Below the pieces are notes generated by a model, which ran no database searches, was not told the DNA's origin, and saw only the letters and a program-made list of their open reading frames with translations. This document shows positions 1 through 9,196 of a stretch of DNA of 64,000 nt, one piece after another. How positions within the stretch are numbered: position 1 is the first letter of the stretch; the number at the start of each line of letters is the position of its first letter. The DNA lies in the NCBI GenBank assembly GCA_002345675.1, contig DDWL01000026.1:96239-160238 (forward strand), given 5' to 3'. Source of the DNA: Bacteroidales bacterium UBA2287 (GTDB lineage: Bacteria > Bacteroidota > Bacteroidia > Bacteroidales > Tenuifilaceae). The position numbers were made by a program, and so were the translations under genes.

Positions 1-1
1 A

Positions 2-313
2 ATTGAACTTAAGGGTAAAAGTTTACCCGAGGACATAAAATCGTTTTATAACCCACTCGAAAACGCCATTATAAATTACCTAAAAAATCCAAAGGAAAAA
101 ACGGTAATAAACATGCGTTTCGACTACCTTAACTCGGCCTCAACAAAACGACTTCTCGAAATTATTACTCGACTCGAGCAGTCCTTTAAAAACGGACTAA
201 AGGTCGATATTAACTGGTACTACAAGGAACACGACGAAGAAATGCAAGAAGAAGGTGAAGAATTTGGCAGGCTTACATACATTCCTGTAAAACTGTTCTG
301 TGTAAAAGAATAA
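2..313 (+). CDS. SiaC-family (DUF1987) regulatory phosphoprotein, 5' end outside window
   Basis: This is the C-terminal 103 codons of a gene entering from the left edge; the frame is open from base 2 and stops at 313. It aligns closely with the complete paralogue at 41601-41975: both have an SLPEDI/T segment, a YxKNP motif, a YLNSAST/YLNTSS motif and a C-terminal EEFGRLT/KEFARLT motif. In the SiaC family the serine/threonine of the (N)T/S-S motif is the phosphorylated residue that switches partner binding (family knowledge). The histidine kinase gene starts 5 bases downstream, so the two are probably co-transcribed. An internal ATG at 113 is not the true start, because the conserved region begins upstream of it. 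Confidence 0.8.
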   Translation: MELKGKSLPEDIKSFYNPLENAIINYLKNPKEKTVINMRFDYLNSASTKRLLEIITRLEQSFKNGLKVDINWYYKEHDEEMQEEGEEFGRLTYIPVKLFCVKE

Positions 314-318
314 ACAAC

Positions 319-2067
319 TTGCTGAACTGGAATAAAAATACGACCCTAACACTACTAATGTTTACCATGGTTACGGCACATGGGCAAGTACCTATTTCGG
401 AGAATTTGCGCATTGAGGCCGAAGCTAACGTTAAACAAGCCGAAACCTACGAGCAACAATTTGAGTACAATTTAGCTTCGGCACATTTTAGTAAGGCTGC
501 AAACTACTACTGGGCACATAAAAATCCCAATAAGGCATCGACGCTTTACGAAAGAGCGCTCGAGATGTCGAAAAAAATTGAAAACCTTAATGCCCAGTTC
601 ATTCTTACCACTAATATTGGACTAATTGCTGTCGATCTCGAAAACCACGATAAAGCCATTAATCAGTTCGAATCGGCTGCGAAAGTTGCTCAGCAGCTTG
701 GTCGAAAATCCGATGTAGCCTCTTCGAAAATAAATCGAGCAAACTCCCTTTACGAAGTAAACAAGCTGCAACAGGCAATTGAATCGCTTAACGAAGCAAC
801 CACCATTGCACAGGAAATTGGCGAACCAAAGTTGCTCCGAAACGCATACTCGTTATACACAAAAGTTTACGACAAAATGGGTAATCGCACCGAATCGACC
901 AACTACTTCAATTTATACACAGCCATTTCGAAAAAAATTCAGGACGAAGAGCTAAAGCGTCGCGAAGCCGACGCCAATAGAATTGTAATGCAGGCCGAAA
1001 GTAAGGTAACAATAGTAGAAGCCGAGAAAAAAGCCACCGAAAAGGAACTTGCCGAAAAGGATATTGAACTCTTTACAAAGCAGCGAATACTCGAAAAGGC
1101 TCAGCAAGAGGCCAAAGAGCGTGAAATGGAAATTGAACTTTTGAGTGCCCAAAGCAAGTTGCAAACAGCCGAAATTTCGAGGCAAAAGCTAATGCGCAAC
1201 ATTTACATTTTTATAATTTTTGCTGCGGTTATTATAGCGGGTTTAATGTACTATAACTACAACGAAAAGAAAAAGGCCAATATACTTCTTCAGAATAAAA
1301 ATTTCGAAATCAGAGCCCAAGCCGAAGAACTCGAAAAACTTAATAGCCTAAAGGATAAGCTTTTTTCAATTATTTCGCACGATTTACGTAGCCCCATAGC
1401 CTCGCTTATTACCCTCATTAACCTTACCGAACAGGGCTATTTAAAGGAAGATGGATTTAAAAATGTAATTTCGGAACTCTCGAAAAATGTGGGCTACACC
1501 TCGTCGCTGCTCGAAAACTTGCTTCGGTGGTCACAAAGTCAACTCAAAGGAACTGCAGTTAACACGGCAATATTTAACATTTCCGAAATTATTTCGGAAC
1601 GCTTTGAACTTCTTAAAAACCAGGCTGAAGCAAAAAGTGTAAGCATTAGCTTTTCCATCGATTCGAGCATAAATGCGTTTGCCGATAAAGACATGATTGA
1701 ACTTGTGCTACGAAACCTCACCTCGAATGCCATTAAGTTTTGTAACCCATACGACAAAATTGAAATAAGTGCAAAGCACAAAAATAGTTCACTTGAATTT
1801 TGTGTAGCCGACAGTGGAATTGGCATTTCGTCCGATGTAATGAATAACCTTTTTGGGCTTAACATGTATACAAGCCGAGGTACTCAAAACGAAAAGGGAA
1901 CGGGCTTGGGCTTAATTCTTTGTAAAGATTTTATTGAACTTAATGGTGGCCATATTTGGGCCGAAAGCACACTTGGCAAAGGCAGCAAGTTCTTTTTTAC
2001 TATCCCATCGGCGATGTCGATTACACCACCAAACTTCACTATTCAAAAGGAATCGATTTCAACATAA
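319..2067 (+). CDS. TPR-containing membrane sensor histidine kinase
   Basis: 582 aa. Order of parts: signal peptide (1-23, ending AHGQ), TPR-like helical repeats (about 30-200), charged coiled coil (about 205-290), one membrane segment (294-313), then a HisKA domain with phospho-acceptor His354 in a SHDLRSP motif, and an HATPase domain with N box (near 465-473), DSGIGI and GTGLGL glycine boxes. No receiver domain is fused. The N-terminal 320 residues are clearly paralogous to the PP2C phosphatase at 41993, so the same sensor has been given a different output. The start is TTG; ATG at 358 would cut into the signal peptide. It follows a SiaC-like gene by 5 bases. Signal and cognate regulator are unknown. 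Confidence 0.88.
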   Translation: MLNWNKNTTLTLLMFTMVTAHGQVPISENLRIEAEANVKQAETYEQQFEYNLASAHFSKAANYYWAHKNPNKASTLYERALEMSKKIENLNAQFILTTNIGLIAVDLENHDKAINQFESAAKVAQQLGRKSDVASSKINRANSLYEVNKLQQAIESLNEATTIAQEIGEPKLLRNAYSLYTKVYDKMGNRTESTNYFNLYTAISKKIQDEELKRREADANRIVMQAESKVTIVEAEKKATEKELAEKDIELFTKQRILEKAQQEAKEREMEIELLSAQSKLQTAEISRQKLMRNIYIFIIFAAVIIAGLMYYNYNEKKKANILLQNKNFEIRAQAEELEKLNSLKDKLFSIISHDLRSPIASLITLINLTEQGYLKEDGFKNVISELSKNVGYTSSLLENLLRWSQSQLKGTAVNTAIFNISEIISERFELLKNQAEAKSVSISFSIDSSINAFADKDMIELVLRNLTSNAIKFCNPYDKIEISAKHKNSSLEFCVADSGIGISSDVMNNLFGLNMYTSRGTQNEKGTGLGLILCKDFIELNGGHIWAESTLGKGSKFFFTIPSAMSITPPNFTIQKESIST

Positions 2068-2142
2068 TAGATTTTACAACATTTCTACTGCTAGTGCTTT
2101 GGGTAGTCGATTCTCCATAAATTTTCTAAAAAAACACCAAAA

Positions 2143-2517
2143 ATGAATGGTTATTTAGTTATTGCTGGTCTTTTTATACTTGGTATAGTTGCGGGATACA
2201 TTAGCGGCTTGGTAGGAATTGGCGGTGGCGTTATTATTGTTCCTGCATTGGTGCTTATTTTCGGTTTTAGCCAGCATGCGGCACAGGGAACAACACTTGC
2301 ACTACTAATTCCGCCAATCGGAATTTTCGCATTCATGTCGTACTACCAAAAGGGGTTTGTCGATATTAAATCGGCTATAATTATATGTATAGGCTTTATT
2401 TTAGGGGGATTAATTGGCGGTAAAATGGCCGTTGAAATTTCCGAGAGTGTTTTGCGAAAAATTTTTGCCATTCTGCTAATCCTTTTGGGCGTTCGAATGT
2501 TCTTCTTAACAAAGTAA
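2143..2517 (+). CDS. TSUP (TauE/SafE) family membrane transporter, half-size
   Basis: 124 aa, very hydrophobic, with about four membrane helices and the glycine-rich GLVGIGGGVIIVPAL signature of the TSUP/sulfite-exporter family near residues 23-37. Typical TSUP proteins have two such halves (about 250 aa); this is one half, a form common in Bacteroidota that would have to dimerise (inference). Substrate is unknown; family members move sulfite, sulfonates or other organic anions. It lies 75 bases after the histidine kinase and 44 before the pirin gene on the same strand. Confidence 0.8.
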   Translation: MNGYLVIAGLFILGIVAGYISGLVGIGGGVIIVPALVLIFGFSQHAAQGTTLALLIPPIGIFAFMSYYQKGFVDIKSAIIICIGFILGGLIGGKMAVEISESVLRKIFAILLILLGVRMFFLTK

Positions 2518-2561
2518 GAGTATTCAAAAATTCAACTCTGTAAAGTTTAAAACTATTCGTT

Positions 2562-3443
2562 ATGCCTACAACCAAACTTATCGACCAAGTCCTTTCTCCT
2601 CCACCAGCCCATATGGTTGGCGACGGATTTAGGGTTCATAACTTTTTTCCAAGTGGCACCGATTTGGAAATGCAGCGTATGAGCCCATTCTTTTTACTCG
2701 ACTATAACGCCAAGTGGAATGTTCTACCAAGCAATAGTCCTCGTGGAGTTGGCGTTCATCCGCATAGGGGATTAGAAACTGTAACCATTGCCTATAAAGG
2801 CAAAATTGCTCACCACGACAGCACTGGAATGGCCGATATTATTGGAGAAGGCGAAGTGCAGTGGATGACTGCAGGCGGTGGAATTCTTCATAAAGAGTAC
2901 CACGAAGCCGAGTTCAGCAAAAAGGGTGGCATAATGCAAATGGTTCAACTGTGGGTAAACTTATCAGCAAAAAACAAGCTAACACCCGCAGCCTACCAGC
3001 CCATTACTCGAGATAAAATGGGTAAGTTCCTATTGCCTAACCAAGGTGGTACTGTTGAAGTTATTGCTGGCGAATACTCGAATGTAAAAGGACCAGCCAA
3101 AACCTTTTCGCCAATTGAACTTTACAACATTAGGCTTAACGCAAGTGGCGAGGCCATATTTAGTTTGCCAAGCGGCTACAACACAGCAATTCTTGTGATT
3201 GAGGGCAGCGTAACCATTAACGAATCGCAAGTTGCCCCTGTCGACCACTTTGTGCTATTTAAAAACGAAGGAGAAGTAATAAACATTAAAGCCAGCGAGG
3301 AAAGTATTGTGCTCTTGCTTAGCGGAGAGCCTATAAATGAGCCCATTGCAGCCCGTGGCCCCTTTTTAATGAATACTATGGACGAAATAAAAGCAGCCTT
3401 CGACGATTACTACAATGGGAAATTTGGCTACTTAGCCGATTAA
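2562..3443 (+). CDS. Pirin family protein
   Basis: 293 aa, the usual pirin size. The N-terminal cupin contains GVGVHPHRGLETVT (His residues near 64-66), and a further HxxxxHxE-type metal site follows at HKEYHE near residue 108, matching the iron-binding pirin motif. The second cupin is less conserved, as is usual. Some pirins have quercetinase activity and others act as redox-dependent regulators; nothing here chooses between them. Same strand as the TSUP gene, so possibly co-transcribed. Confidence 0.85.
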   Translation: MPTTKLIDQVLSPPPAHMVGDGFRVHNFFPSGTDLEMQRMSPFFLLDYNAKWNVLPSNSPRGVGVHPHRGLETVTIAYKGKIAHHDSTGMADIIGEGEVQWMTAGGGILHKEYHEAEFSKKGGIMQMVQLWVNLSAKNKLTPAAYQPITRDKMGKFLLPNQGGTVEVIAGEYSNVKGPAKTFSPIELYNIRLNASGEAIFSLPSGYNTAILVIEGSVTINESQVAPVDHFVLFKNEGEVINIKASEESIVLLLSGEPINEPIAARGPFLMNTMDEIKAAFDDYYNGKFGYLAD

Positions 3444-3544
3444 TAAAAAATTGGCTCTATACAAAAATGGGCTTTAGACCTGAAAACATGCGATTTGCAA
3501 TACAATTCTAAATTACTGACAATAAATTTATTATTATACAAAAA

Positions 3545-3575
3545 TTTGGAAATAAGAAAATTAGCGTTACCTTTG
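3545..3575 (+). promoter_or_regulatory. Bacteroidota-type promoter upstream of the DEAD-box gene
   Basis: TTTG (3545-3548), a 19-base spacer and TACCTTTG (3568-3575) match the -33/-7 consensus TTTG-N19-21-TAnnTTTG exactly. Transcription would begin near 3580, leaving a leader of about 175 bases before the ATG at 3757. The intergenic stretch 3444-3756 holds nothing else recognisable. Confidence 0.6.
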
Positions 3576-3756
3576 TAACCGTTTTGGTTTAAAATAGATC
3601 TGTATAGTAAGCTTTCCTCTTGGTGCAACAATCCTCTGACGACTCCTTTCTACTTCACTAAATTAAGCTGAAAAATATTTACGCCAAAAACACATTACCC
3701 CATTGAACAGATATTCGGTTAATGTTGAACTTAAGGCATTAACTAATTAATAAGTA

Positions 3757-4971
3757 ATGAGTAATACACGATCGCTAAGTAAAAGGGATCAAGGAAGTTT
3801 TAGCAATAAAAAATCTTTCAATCGCAAACCGTCTAAACCATCTGCAAGTTCAAATAGTGCACCTAGCACATTAAACCCTAATGCATTTGTTAAGAAAGCC
3901 ACAGCAACAGAAGAAAACAAGTACGTTGCTACTCGTAAAATAAACAATTTACCAGTTCACCAAAGTATAATTAAAAACTTGCTGAGCAAAGGCTACGAGA
4001 GTCCTACCGAAATTCAGGATAAAACCCTCGAGGCAATTCTAGATGGCGAAAACCTTGTTGGGCTTGCCCAAACTGGAACTGGTAAAACAGGCGCATTTCT
4101 TGTGCCCTTAGTGCACAACCTTTTAAACGAAAGAGCAGCGCATCAGGTACTAATTGTATCGCCCACCCGCGAACTTGCAGTTCAAATTAACGACGAGTTT
4201 GTTAGCATAGCTAAAGGGTTAAACCTTTTCAGTTCGTTTCTAATTGGTGGAACAAGCGTTTCTGTCGATGTTCAAAAACTTCGTCGCCCAGCCCACTTTG
4301 TAATTGGAACACCCGGTCGTTTAACCGACATGGTTCGCCAAGGTGCACTAAATTTGAAGCATTTCAACACTATTGTTCTCGACGAGTTCGATAGGCTACT
4401 CGATATGGGCTTTGCCCGCGACATTAACTACCTTGTCGATGGCATGGTAAACCGTAAGCAAACCATTCTTTTCTCGGCAACCGAGGAGAAGGGTCAAAAG
4501 CAAATTATAGCCAAACTGGTTAAAAATCCAGTTGAAGTTAAAATTCAAAGCGAAAATGCTGCTGCTGACACAGTCGATCAGGAAATAGTTACCGTTAGGG
4601 AAGGTCAAAAGAAAATGGACGTTCTTCTTAGCATGGTTCGCGAAGAAGAGTTTGAAAAAGTTCTTGTTTTTGCCGAAACCAAGCGTTGGGTAAGCCGTAT
4701 TTGCAAGGACTTACGTTCGGCAGGTATTAAAGCCGACGAAATTCACGGTAATAAATCGCAAAACTACAGGCTAAACGCTCTGAATTCTTTTAAAACAAAA
4801 AAAATTCAAGTTCTTGTTGCAACCGATGTGGCTGCACGAGGTCTCGATATTTCGCACGTTTCGCACGTAATTAACTACCAGCAACCAAAAAACATGGACA
4901 GCTATATTCACAGAATTGGTCGTACAGGAAGAGCTGGAAATAGCGGAAAAGCTATTACATTTGTAAACTAA
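3757..4971 (+). CDS. DEAD-box RNA helicase (RhlE-like)
   Basis: 404 aa. A basic, Ser/Asn-rich N-terminal tail (1-60) precedes a complete helicase core: Q motif, Walker A AQTGTGKT (104-111), PTREL, TPGR, motif II, SAT (near 240), ARGLD and HRIGRTGR (near 387-394). Motif II reads DEFD (209-212) instead of DEAD; catalytic Asp and Glu are kept. The protein ends just after motif VI, with no C-terminal extension. The long leader and the CspA-like gene immediately downstream suggest a cold-response RNA-remodelling role (inference). Confidence 0.9.
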   Translation: MSNTRSLSKRDQGSFSNKKSFNRKPSKPSASSNSAPSTLNPNAFVKKATATEENKYVATRKINNLPVHQSIIKNLLSKGYESPTEIQDKTLEAILDGENLVGLAQTGTGKTGAFLVPLVHNLLNERAAHQVLIVSPTRELAVQINDEFVSIAKGLNLFSSFLIGGTSVSVDVQKLRRPAHFVIGTPGRLTDMVRQGALNLKHFNTIVLDEFDRLLDMGFARDINYLVDGMVNRKQTILFSATEEKGQKQIIAKLVKNPVEVKIQSENAAADTVDQEIVTVREGQKKMDVLLSMVREEEFEKVLVFAETKRWVSRICKDLRSAGIKADEIHGNKSQNYRLNALNSFKTKKIQVLVATDVAARGLDISHVSHVINYQQPKNMDSYIHRIGRTGRAGNSGKAITFVN

Positions 4972-5192
4972 TATTACCCAAGGTTCCACTTAAAGTATTG
5001 AGAAGTGAAAAAATCCGTTTATTTTTAACGGAGCCAGGAGAATAAATGACACCAATAGTGGGGAGAACTCGCCAGGCGAGGGCTTCGACAATATAAATAC
5101 CAATGCAAAACAGGATGCGTTACTTTAACCACACCTATTGCACTGAAAACAAAAACAAAAAACAATAATTAACAACACAAACAACAACTGTT
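4956..5192 (+). promoter_or_regulatory. Putative promoter and long structured leader of the cold-shock gene
   Basis: A TACATTTG box (4956-4963) overlaps the end of the helicase gene; no matching TTTG lies 19-21 bases upstream, so the promoter call is weak. The following 220 bases have no ORF but contain two hairpins: TCCGTT/AACGGA (5014-5032) and CTCGC/GCGAG (5068-5080). Long leaders are typical of csp mRNAs, where they act as temperature-dependent structures. The first hairpin could instead be a weak helicase terminator. Confidence 0.35.
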
Positions 5193-5387
5193 ATGAAAGA
5201 AGGAGTAGTTAAATTTTTCAACACCACCAAGGGATTTGGTTTTATTAAACCTGATGATTCAAGCGAAGACATCTTTGTACACGAAAGTGGTTTAATCCAC
5301 AAAATTCGTGAAAACGACAAAGTTAAATTTGAAGTAGAACGTGGTAAAAAAGGTTTGAACGCTGTAAACGTTGAGATTATCGACTGA
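5193..5387 (+). CDS. Cold-shock domain protein (CspA family)
   Basis: 64 aa, a single cold-shock OB fold with RNP1-like KGFGFI (residues 14-19) and RNP2-like DIFVH (26-30), which bind single-stranded RNA/DNA. Length is normal for the family. It follows the DEAD-box helicase on the same strand and is closed by a strong terminator, so it is likely transcribed on its own as well as by read-through. Probable RNA chaperone in cytoplasm. Confidence 0.93.
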   Translation: MKEGVVKFFNTTKGFGFIKPDDSSEDIFVHESGLIHKIRENDKVKFEVERGKKGLNAVNVEIID

Positions 5388-5412
5388 TCAGTTTTAAACT
5401 CATAAATAAATG

Positions 5413-5439
5413 AAAAGCCATCCCAAAAGGATGGCTTTT
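5413..5439 (+). terminator. Rho-independent terminator after the csp gene
   Basis: An 11-bp perfect stem (5413-5423 with 5429-5439) around a CAAAA loop is followed by a T run. Because both flanks are A/T runs it could work in both directions. Confidence 0.85.
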
Positions 5440-5544
5440 TTGCATTCAAATTTTTACTAACATTAAATTTGCCTTTCAATAAGTACACTAAAAATAACCT
5501 ACCTTCGTTCACTAAATCACTTTAGCTAACTATTTAGGCTTTAT

Positions 5545-8211
5545 ATGCTTGTAAATTCGTTGCGAAAAACGCTCATCGTCATCAATGTAATTCTTATTGC
5601 ATTCTTTATTTCCAGTAACCTTTTGGGGCAAACAATAAAAGGTCGAATTACCGACAATACTGGCGAAGGCATTCCCTACGCTTCGGTTTTTGTAAAGGAA
5701 CTTTCGCTGGGTGCTGCAAGCAATATCGACGGGAACTTTAGTATAAATGTTCCAGTTGGAACATATACACTAGTTTTCCAAAGCCTTGGCTTTAACCCCG
5801 AAACGCGAAGCGTTGAAATTGAAAAGGGAACCGTTACTCTCGACATTCTTCTCGAAATGCGGGTTTACAACCTTGCCGCTGTAAAAATTACCACAAAGGC
5901 CGAAGATCCAGCCTATAACGTTATGCGAAAGGCAATTGCAATGGCACCTTACTACATTAGGCAAGTAAACAGCTACGAAGCAAGCGTTTACATAAAGGGA
6001 AGCGCAAGGGTTAACAAGCTAAGCCGGCTGGTTAAACGACAATTACGTAAAGAGGAAGATGCGCCAAAGGAAGGCGAAAGCTACGTTTACGAGTCGCAGA
6101 ATTCGGTTATTTTTAAGGCTCCCAACAAGTACGAGCAAAAGGTAATTGCTGCCCGTAGCACATTTCCGGGAATTGATGGTAATATGTCGATTGGATTTTT
6201 AACCACAAGTTTTTACCAGCCCACTTTTACGGCGTTTATATCGCCGCTTGCGCCAAACGCATTTTCGCACTATAACTACAAGTATTTGGGTAGCAGTGTC
6301 GAAAACGACAAATTTATTCACCGTATACAGTTTTCGCCAAAGCGAAAAAATGCCAAGCTTATTTCGGGAACACTTCATATTGTAAGCGCTTTATACTGTT
6401 TGCACAGTCTCGACGTTTCGGGGGCTCACTTTCCGGGAAAGTTCAACTTAAAGGTTCAGTTTGCCGAAGTTAAACAGAACGTTTGGATGCCCGTTAGCCA
6501 AAACCTCGATGTCGACATCAAAGCCCTTGGCAATAGCGGCGAGGCCTCCTACATTACGTCGGTAAAGTACTCGAAGCTTATTGTCGACAATAAAGAGTTA
6601 GCCCTTTCATCAACTCTAAATGCTGAAAATAAACCCACTACCGAGCAAACAGTTTCTGCAAAAAAACCAAAAACCAAGCGGGAAGTTAAAAAGAAAGAAA
6701 CACTCGAAAAGTTGATGGAAAAGGAGGAGTTAACCAACAGGGAAATGGCCAAGTTGGCAAGTTTAATTGAAAGTGAAAGTAAGGATACAACAAAATCGCT
6801 CGAACTTGAGCGGCGAAATAGAATAAAAATTGACAGTTTAGCCTACAAGCGCGACACTGTAAAGTGGGAACAAATTCGTCCAGTTCCTCTGCAAGAGCAT
6901 GAGTTTAAAAGTTTTCAGAAACGCGACTCGCTTATTTCTAAAATTAAAACCGATACCCTTAGCAAAAAAGCGAAGAAGGAATATGGTCGGCGACATTCGT
7001 TCGCCAACGTTATGCTTACAGGCGGATACTACAGAACAGAAAATAAAAAATGGTGGCTTAGTACCGAAGGAATTTACCCACTCGACCAAACCTACAATAC
7101 TGTTGACGGATTTACTCCAGGCTACTCGTTTACAATGGGATTTTTAGTCCCAAAACTTAAAAAAACGATTAGAAACGGAGTTGAAGCTGCTTACTCAATT
7201 TCTCGGAGGGAACTACTGGGCAATATTTCACTTGGCTTTCCTTACAATCCAGCACGAAGAGGATATTTTGTAGTTTATGGTAATTATGGCTCGCGCAACT
7301 ACAACTGGAGCAACGGAATTCACCCCTTTGCTAATTGTATTACATCGCTATTCTTTAGGCAAAACCCTTTGCGGCTTTACCACGAAAAGCAACTTACAAT
7401 TCGGAATAGTATCGATTTGGCAAATGGGTTAGTTCTTTCGGCTGCGGCTTCAACTTATAAGCGCGATACGCTTAACAATACGAAAAATTACTCTTTCTTT
7501 TACAACAGCGAAAGGCAGTTTAGCCCAAACATACCCGAAAATGGGTACTTCGACCAATCACTAAAAACTGTAGGTTTTGGCAGTCAATTAAGTGTGCTCA
7601 TTAATTACACCCCTCGCTATTACTATCGTATGTACGAAAAGTATAAGCAAATGGTAAAAAGCGACTACCCCACATTTTCTTTAAGTGCAACAGTTAACCA
7701 TTATGGCGCAAATGTAGGTTTTAGCCCAACACGGTTAGAGTTTGGGGCTCGCCAAACAATCGACCTAAGCGTTTTTCGCAAGTTCAGCTATAATGTAAAA
7801 TTTGGGAGTTATGTTGGCGGAGGGAAACTGCACTTTGCCGATTTTAAGCACTTTAACACACAGCCACTTTGGGTAGTACTTAACGAAAAGGATGAAACCT
7901 TTATGCATTTACCCTTTTATGGCTATAGCACAAAAGGCTCTTGGGCTCAGGCAAACGTTGCCTTTTCGGCACCATTTATTGCTATAAAGTACTTGCCATT
8001 TTTTAGCAATATGATTTGGAACGAAGGCCTATTTTTAAATACCCTTAAAACAAGCGACTTAAAATGGTATGCCGAAGTTGGCTATGGCGTTGCCGAAATT
8101 CTTGGAAGTTTTAAAATTTCAGGATATGCTGGATTTATGCCCAGCAGCAAACCCCTATATGGATTTAGGATTGGTTACACATTTAGCCGAGGCGGTGTTA
8201 GTTTTCCCTAA
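5545..8211 (+). CDS. DUF5686 outer-membrane protein with CarboxypepD_reg-like domain
   Basis: 888 aa. Signal peptide (1-29), then a carboxypeptidase-regulatory-like beta domain (30-113) containing the typical GRITDNTGEGIPYASV start, then the long DUF5686/porin-like region with many alternating beta strands and an aromatic C-terminus typical of outer-membrane barrels. A lysine/glutamate-rich linker (about 370-430) splits the region. The family is widespread in Bacteroidota; its exact job is unknown, possibly transport or envelope assembly. Its 3' end overlaps the convergent SemiSWEET gene by 14 bases. Confidence 0.82.
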   Translation: MLVNSLRKTLIVINVILIAFFISSNLLGQTIKGRITDNTGEGIPYASVFVKELSLGAASNIDGNFSINVPVGTYTLVFQSLGFNPETRSVEIEKGTVTLDILLEMRVYNLAAVKITTKAEDPAYNVMRKAIAMAPYYIRQVNSYEASVYIKGSARVNKLSRLVKRQLRKEEDAPKEGESYVYESQNSVIFKAPNKYEQKVIAARSTFPGIDGNMSIGFLTTSFYQPTFTAFISPLAPNAFSHYNYKYLGSSVENDKFIHRIQFSPKRKNAKLISGTLHIVSALYCLHSLDVSGAHFPGKFNLKVQFAEVKQNVWMPVSQNLDVDIKALGNSGEASYITSVKYSKLIVDNKELALSSTLNAENKPTTEQTVSAKKPKTKREVKKKETLEKLMEKEELTNREMAKLASLIESESKDTTKSLELERRNRIKIDSLAYKRDTVKWEQIRPVPLQEHEFKSFQKRDSLISKIKTDTLSKKAKKEYGRRHSFANVMLTGGYYRTENKKWWLSTEGIYPLDQTYNTVDGFTPGYSFTMGFLVPKLKKTIRNGVEAAYSISRRELLGNISLGFPYNPARRGYFVVYGNYGSRNYNWSNGIHPFANCITSLFFRQNPLRLYHEKQLTIRNSIDLANGLVLSAAASTYKRDTLNNTKNYSFFYNSERQFSPNIPENGYFDQSLKTVGFGSQLSVLINYTPRYYYRMYEKYKQMVKSDYPTFSLSATVNHYGANVGFSPTRLEFGARQTIDLSVFRKFSYNVKFGSYVGGGKLHFADFKHFNTQPLWVVLNEKDETFMHLPFYGYSTKGSWAQANVAFSAPFIAIKYLPFFSNMIWNEGLFLNTLKTSDLKWYAEVGYGVAEILGSFKISGYAGFMPSSKPLYGFRIGYTFSRGGVSFP

Positions 8212-8452
8212 TTTTAAGTATAAGAATTGTAAGCGCAGGAATTAGCGTAATAAAATTTGCAAGAATTAGGGGTAAGTCGTTTATAAGAATGCCGTATACC
8301 AACCAAAGAACTAAACCCATGCTAACAACTACATACATAACAAGCGAAATGCTATGCGTATCGCGGGTTCGAATAACTTTTACCGCTTGCGGAAAAAAAG
8401 CAAATGTTGTTAGGGCTGCTGCTGCTAGCCCAATAATTTTGGGAATTTCCAT
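8198..8452 (-). CDS. SemiSWEET-type sugar transporter (PQ-loop)
   Basis: 84 aa with three membrane helices (about 6-24, 37-57 and 62-80), the size of a bacterial SemiSWEET. The PQ motif is visible in FFPQAVKVIRT (19-29). SemiSWEETs dimerise to carry sugars across the inner membrane. It is convergent with and overlaps the DUF5686 gene, and follows the CoA-binding gene by 15 bases on the same strand. Confidence 0.87.
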   Translation of the reverse strand: MEIPKIIGLAAAALTTFAFFPQAVKVIRTRDTHSISLVMYVVVSMGLVLWLVYGILINDLPLILANFITLIPALTILILKIREN

Positions 8453-8467
8453 TTAAAAGTATTTTTT

Positions 8468-8932
8468 TTAGTTTTTTTGAGGTGATAATGCTTTTCGTCC
8501 TCCAAAGAGTGTACGAATAAAGCGATGAAACTTATGAAACCCAACAACTGGCTCGGCCCACATAAAGAAGCACTCGCCCATAATCATTGAAATGCCATAT
8601 TCTCTCTCAATTTCTTTTGCCTTAGCTGTGTTACACTTAACATGAATCCAAATGCTTGTTATACCCTTTTCGGCTGCTTCTTTTGCTAAACGCAGCGAAG
8701 TTTCTTCCTTATTCAAAATGTAAACCGCCTCAACGTCGCTAGGAACATCGGTCATGCTTGGGTACGTTTTAATGCCATCAATTTCGGTTAGGCATTGGTT
8801 TACTGGGTAAACCACAAAACCCCTGTCGAGCATTGCTTTATATAAAATACGACTAAACGAGTTTGGATCTCGCGAAAAGCCAGTTATTGCAATTGCTCGA
8901 GCCTGCAAAAAGTTGGTAACTTCCCTATACAT
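8468..8932 (-). CDS. CoA-binding domain protein (YccU-like)
   Basis: 154 aa, a Rossmann-like CoA-binding domain: AITGFSRDPNSFS near residues 14-26, VYPVNQ, and a conserved GECFFMWAEPV near the C-terminus. Stand-alone CoA-binding proteins of this length are common; they resemble the nucleotide-binding domain of succinyl-CoA synthetase but lack a catalytic domain. Function unknown. The 264-base gap to 9197 contains poly-A/T runs only. Confidence 0.8.
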   Translation of the reverse strand: MYREVTNFLQARAIAITGFSRDPNSFSRILYKAMLDRGFVVYPVNQCLTEIDGIKTYPSMTDVPSDVEAVYILNKEETSLRLAKEAAEKGITSIWIHVKCNTAKAKEIEREYGISMIMGECFFMWAEPVVGFHKFHRFIRTLFGGRKALSPQKN

Positions 8933-9196
8933 AGTGACTGTTTTTGGTTGCTCTAATTTACGAGTTTTTTAAAGTGAAGTTATTTTTTTTACACAAACAA
9001 ACGGGTTTTGTGTTTGAATGCATAAATTTAAAAACCCGCTTTGCAACACCCGTCCAACCGATTTAAGTTGCCTTACGGAAGAAAAAAATCATTTAGTTTA
9101 ATTATTTCATATATTAGTTAAACATTTCTTACTATAGGCTGTTTAATATTCGAAATAAAAACTGATTGATTAAATTTATTAAATGTAAATTTACAT

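Noticed and set aside
952..1865. Minus-strand frames opposite the histidine kinase gene
   Set aside because: They lie opposite a well-supported gene, have no signal or motif, and have atypical composition.
3440..3631. 63-aa minus-strand frame in the leader of the helicase gene
   Set aside because: It overlaps the promoter and leader, has no recognisable motif, and its start lies in non-coding-looking text.
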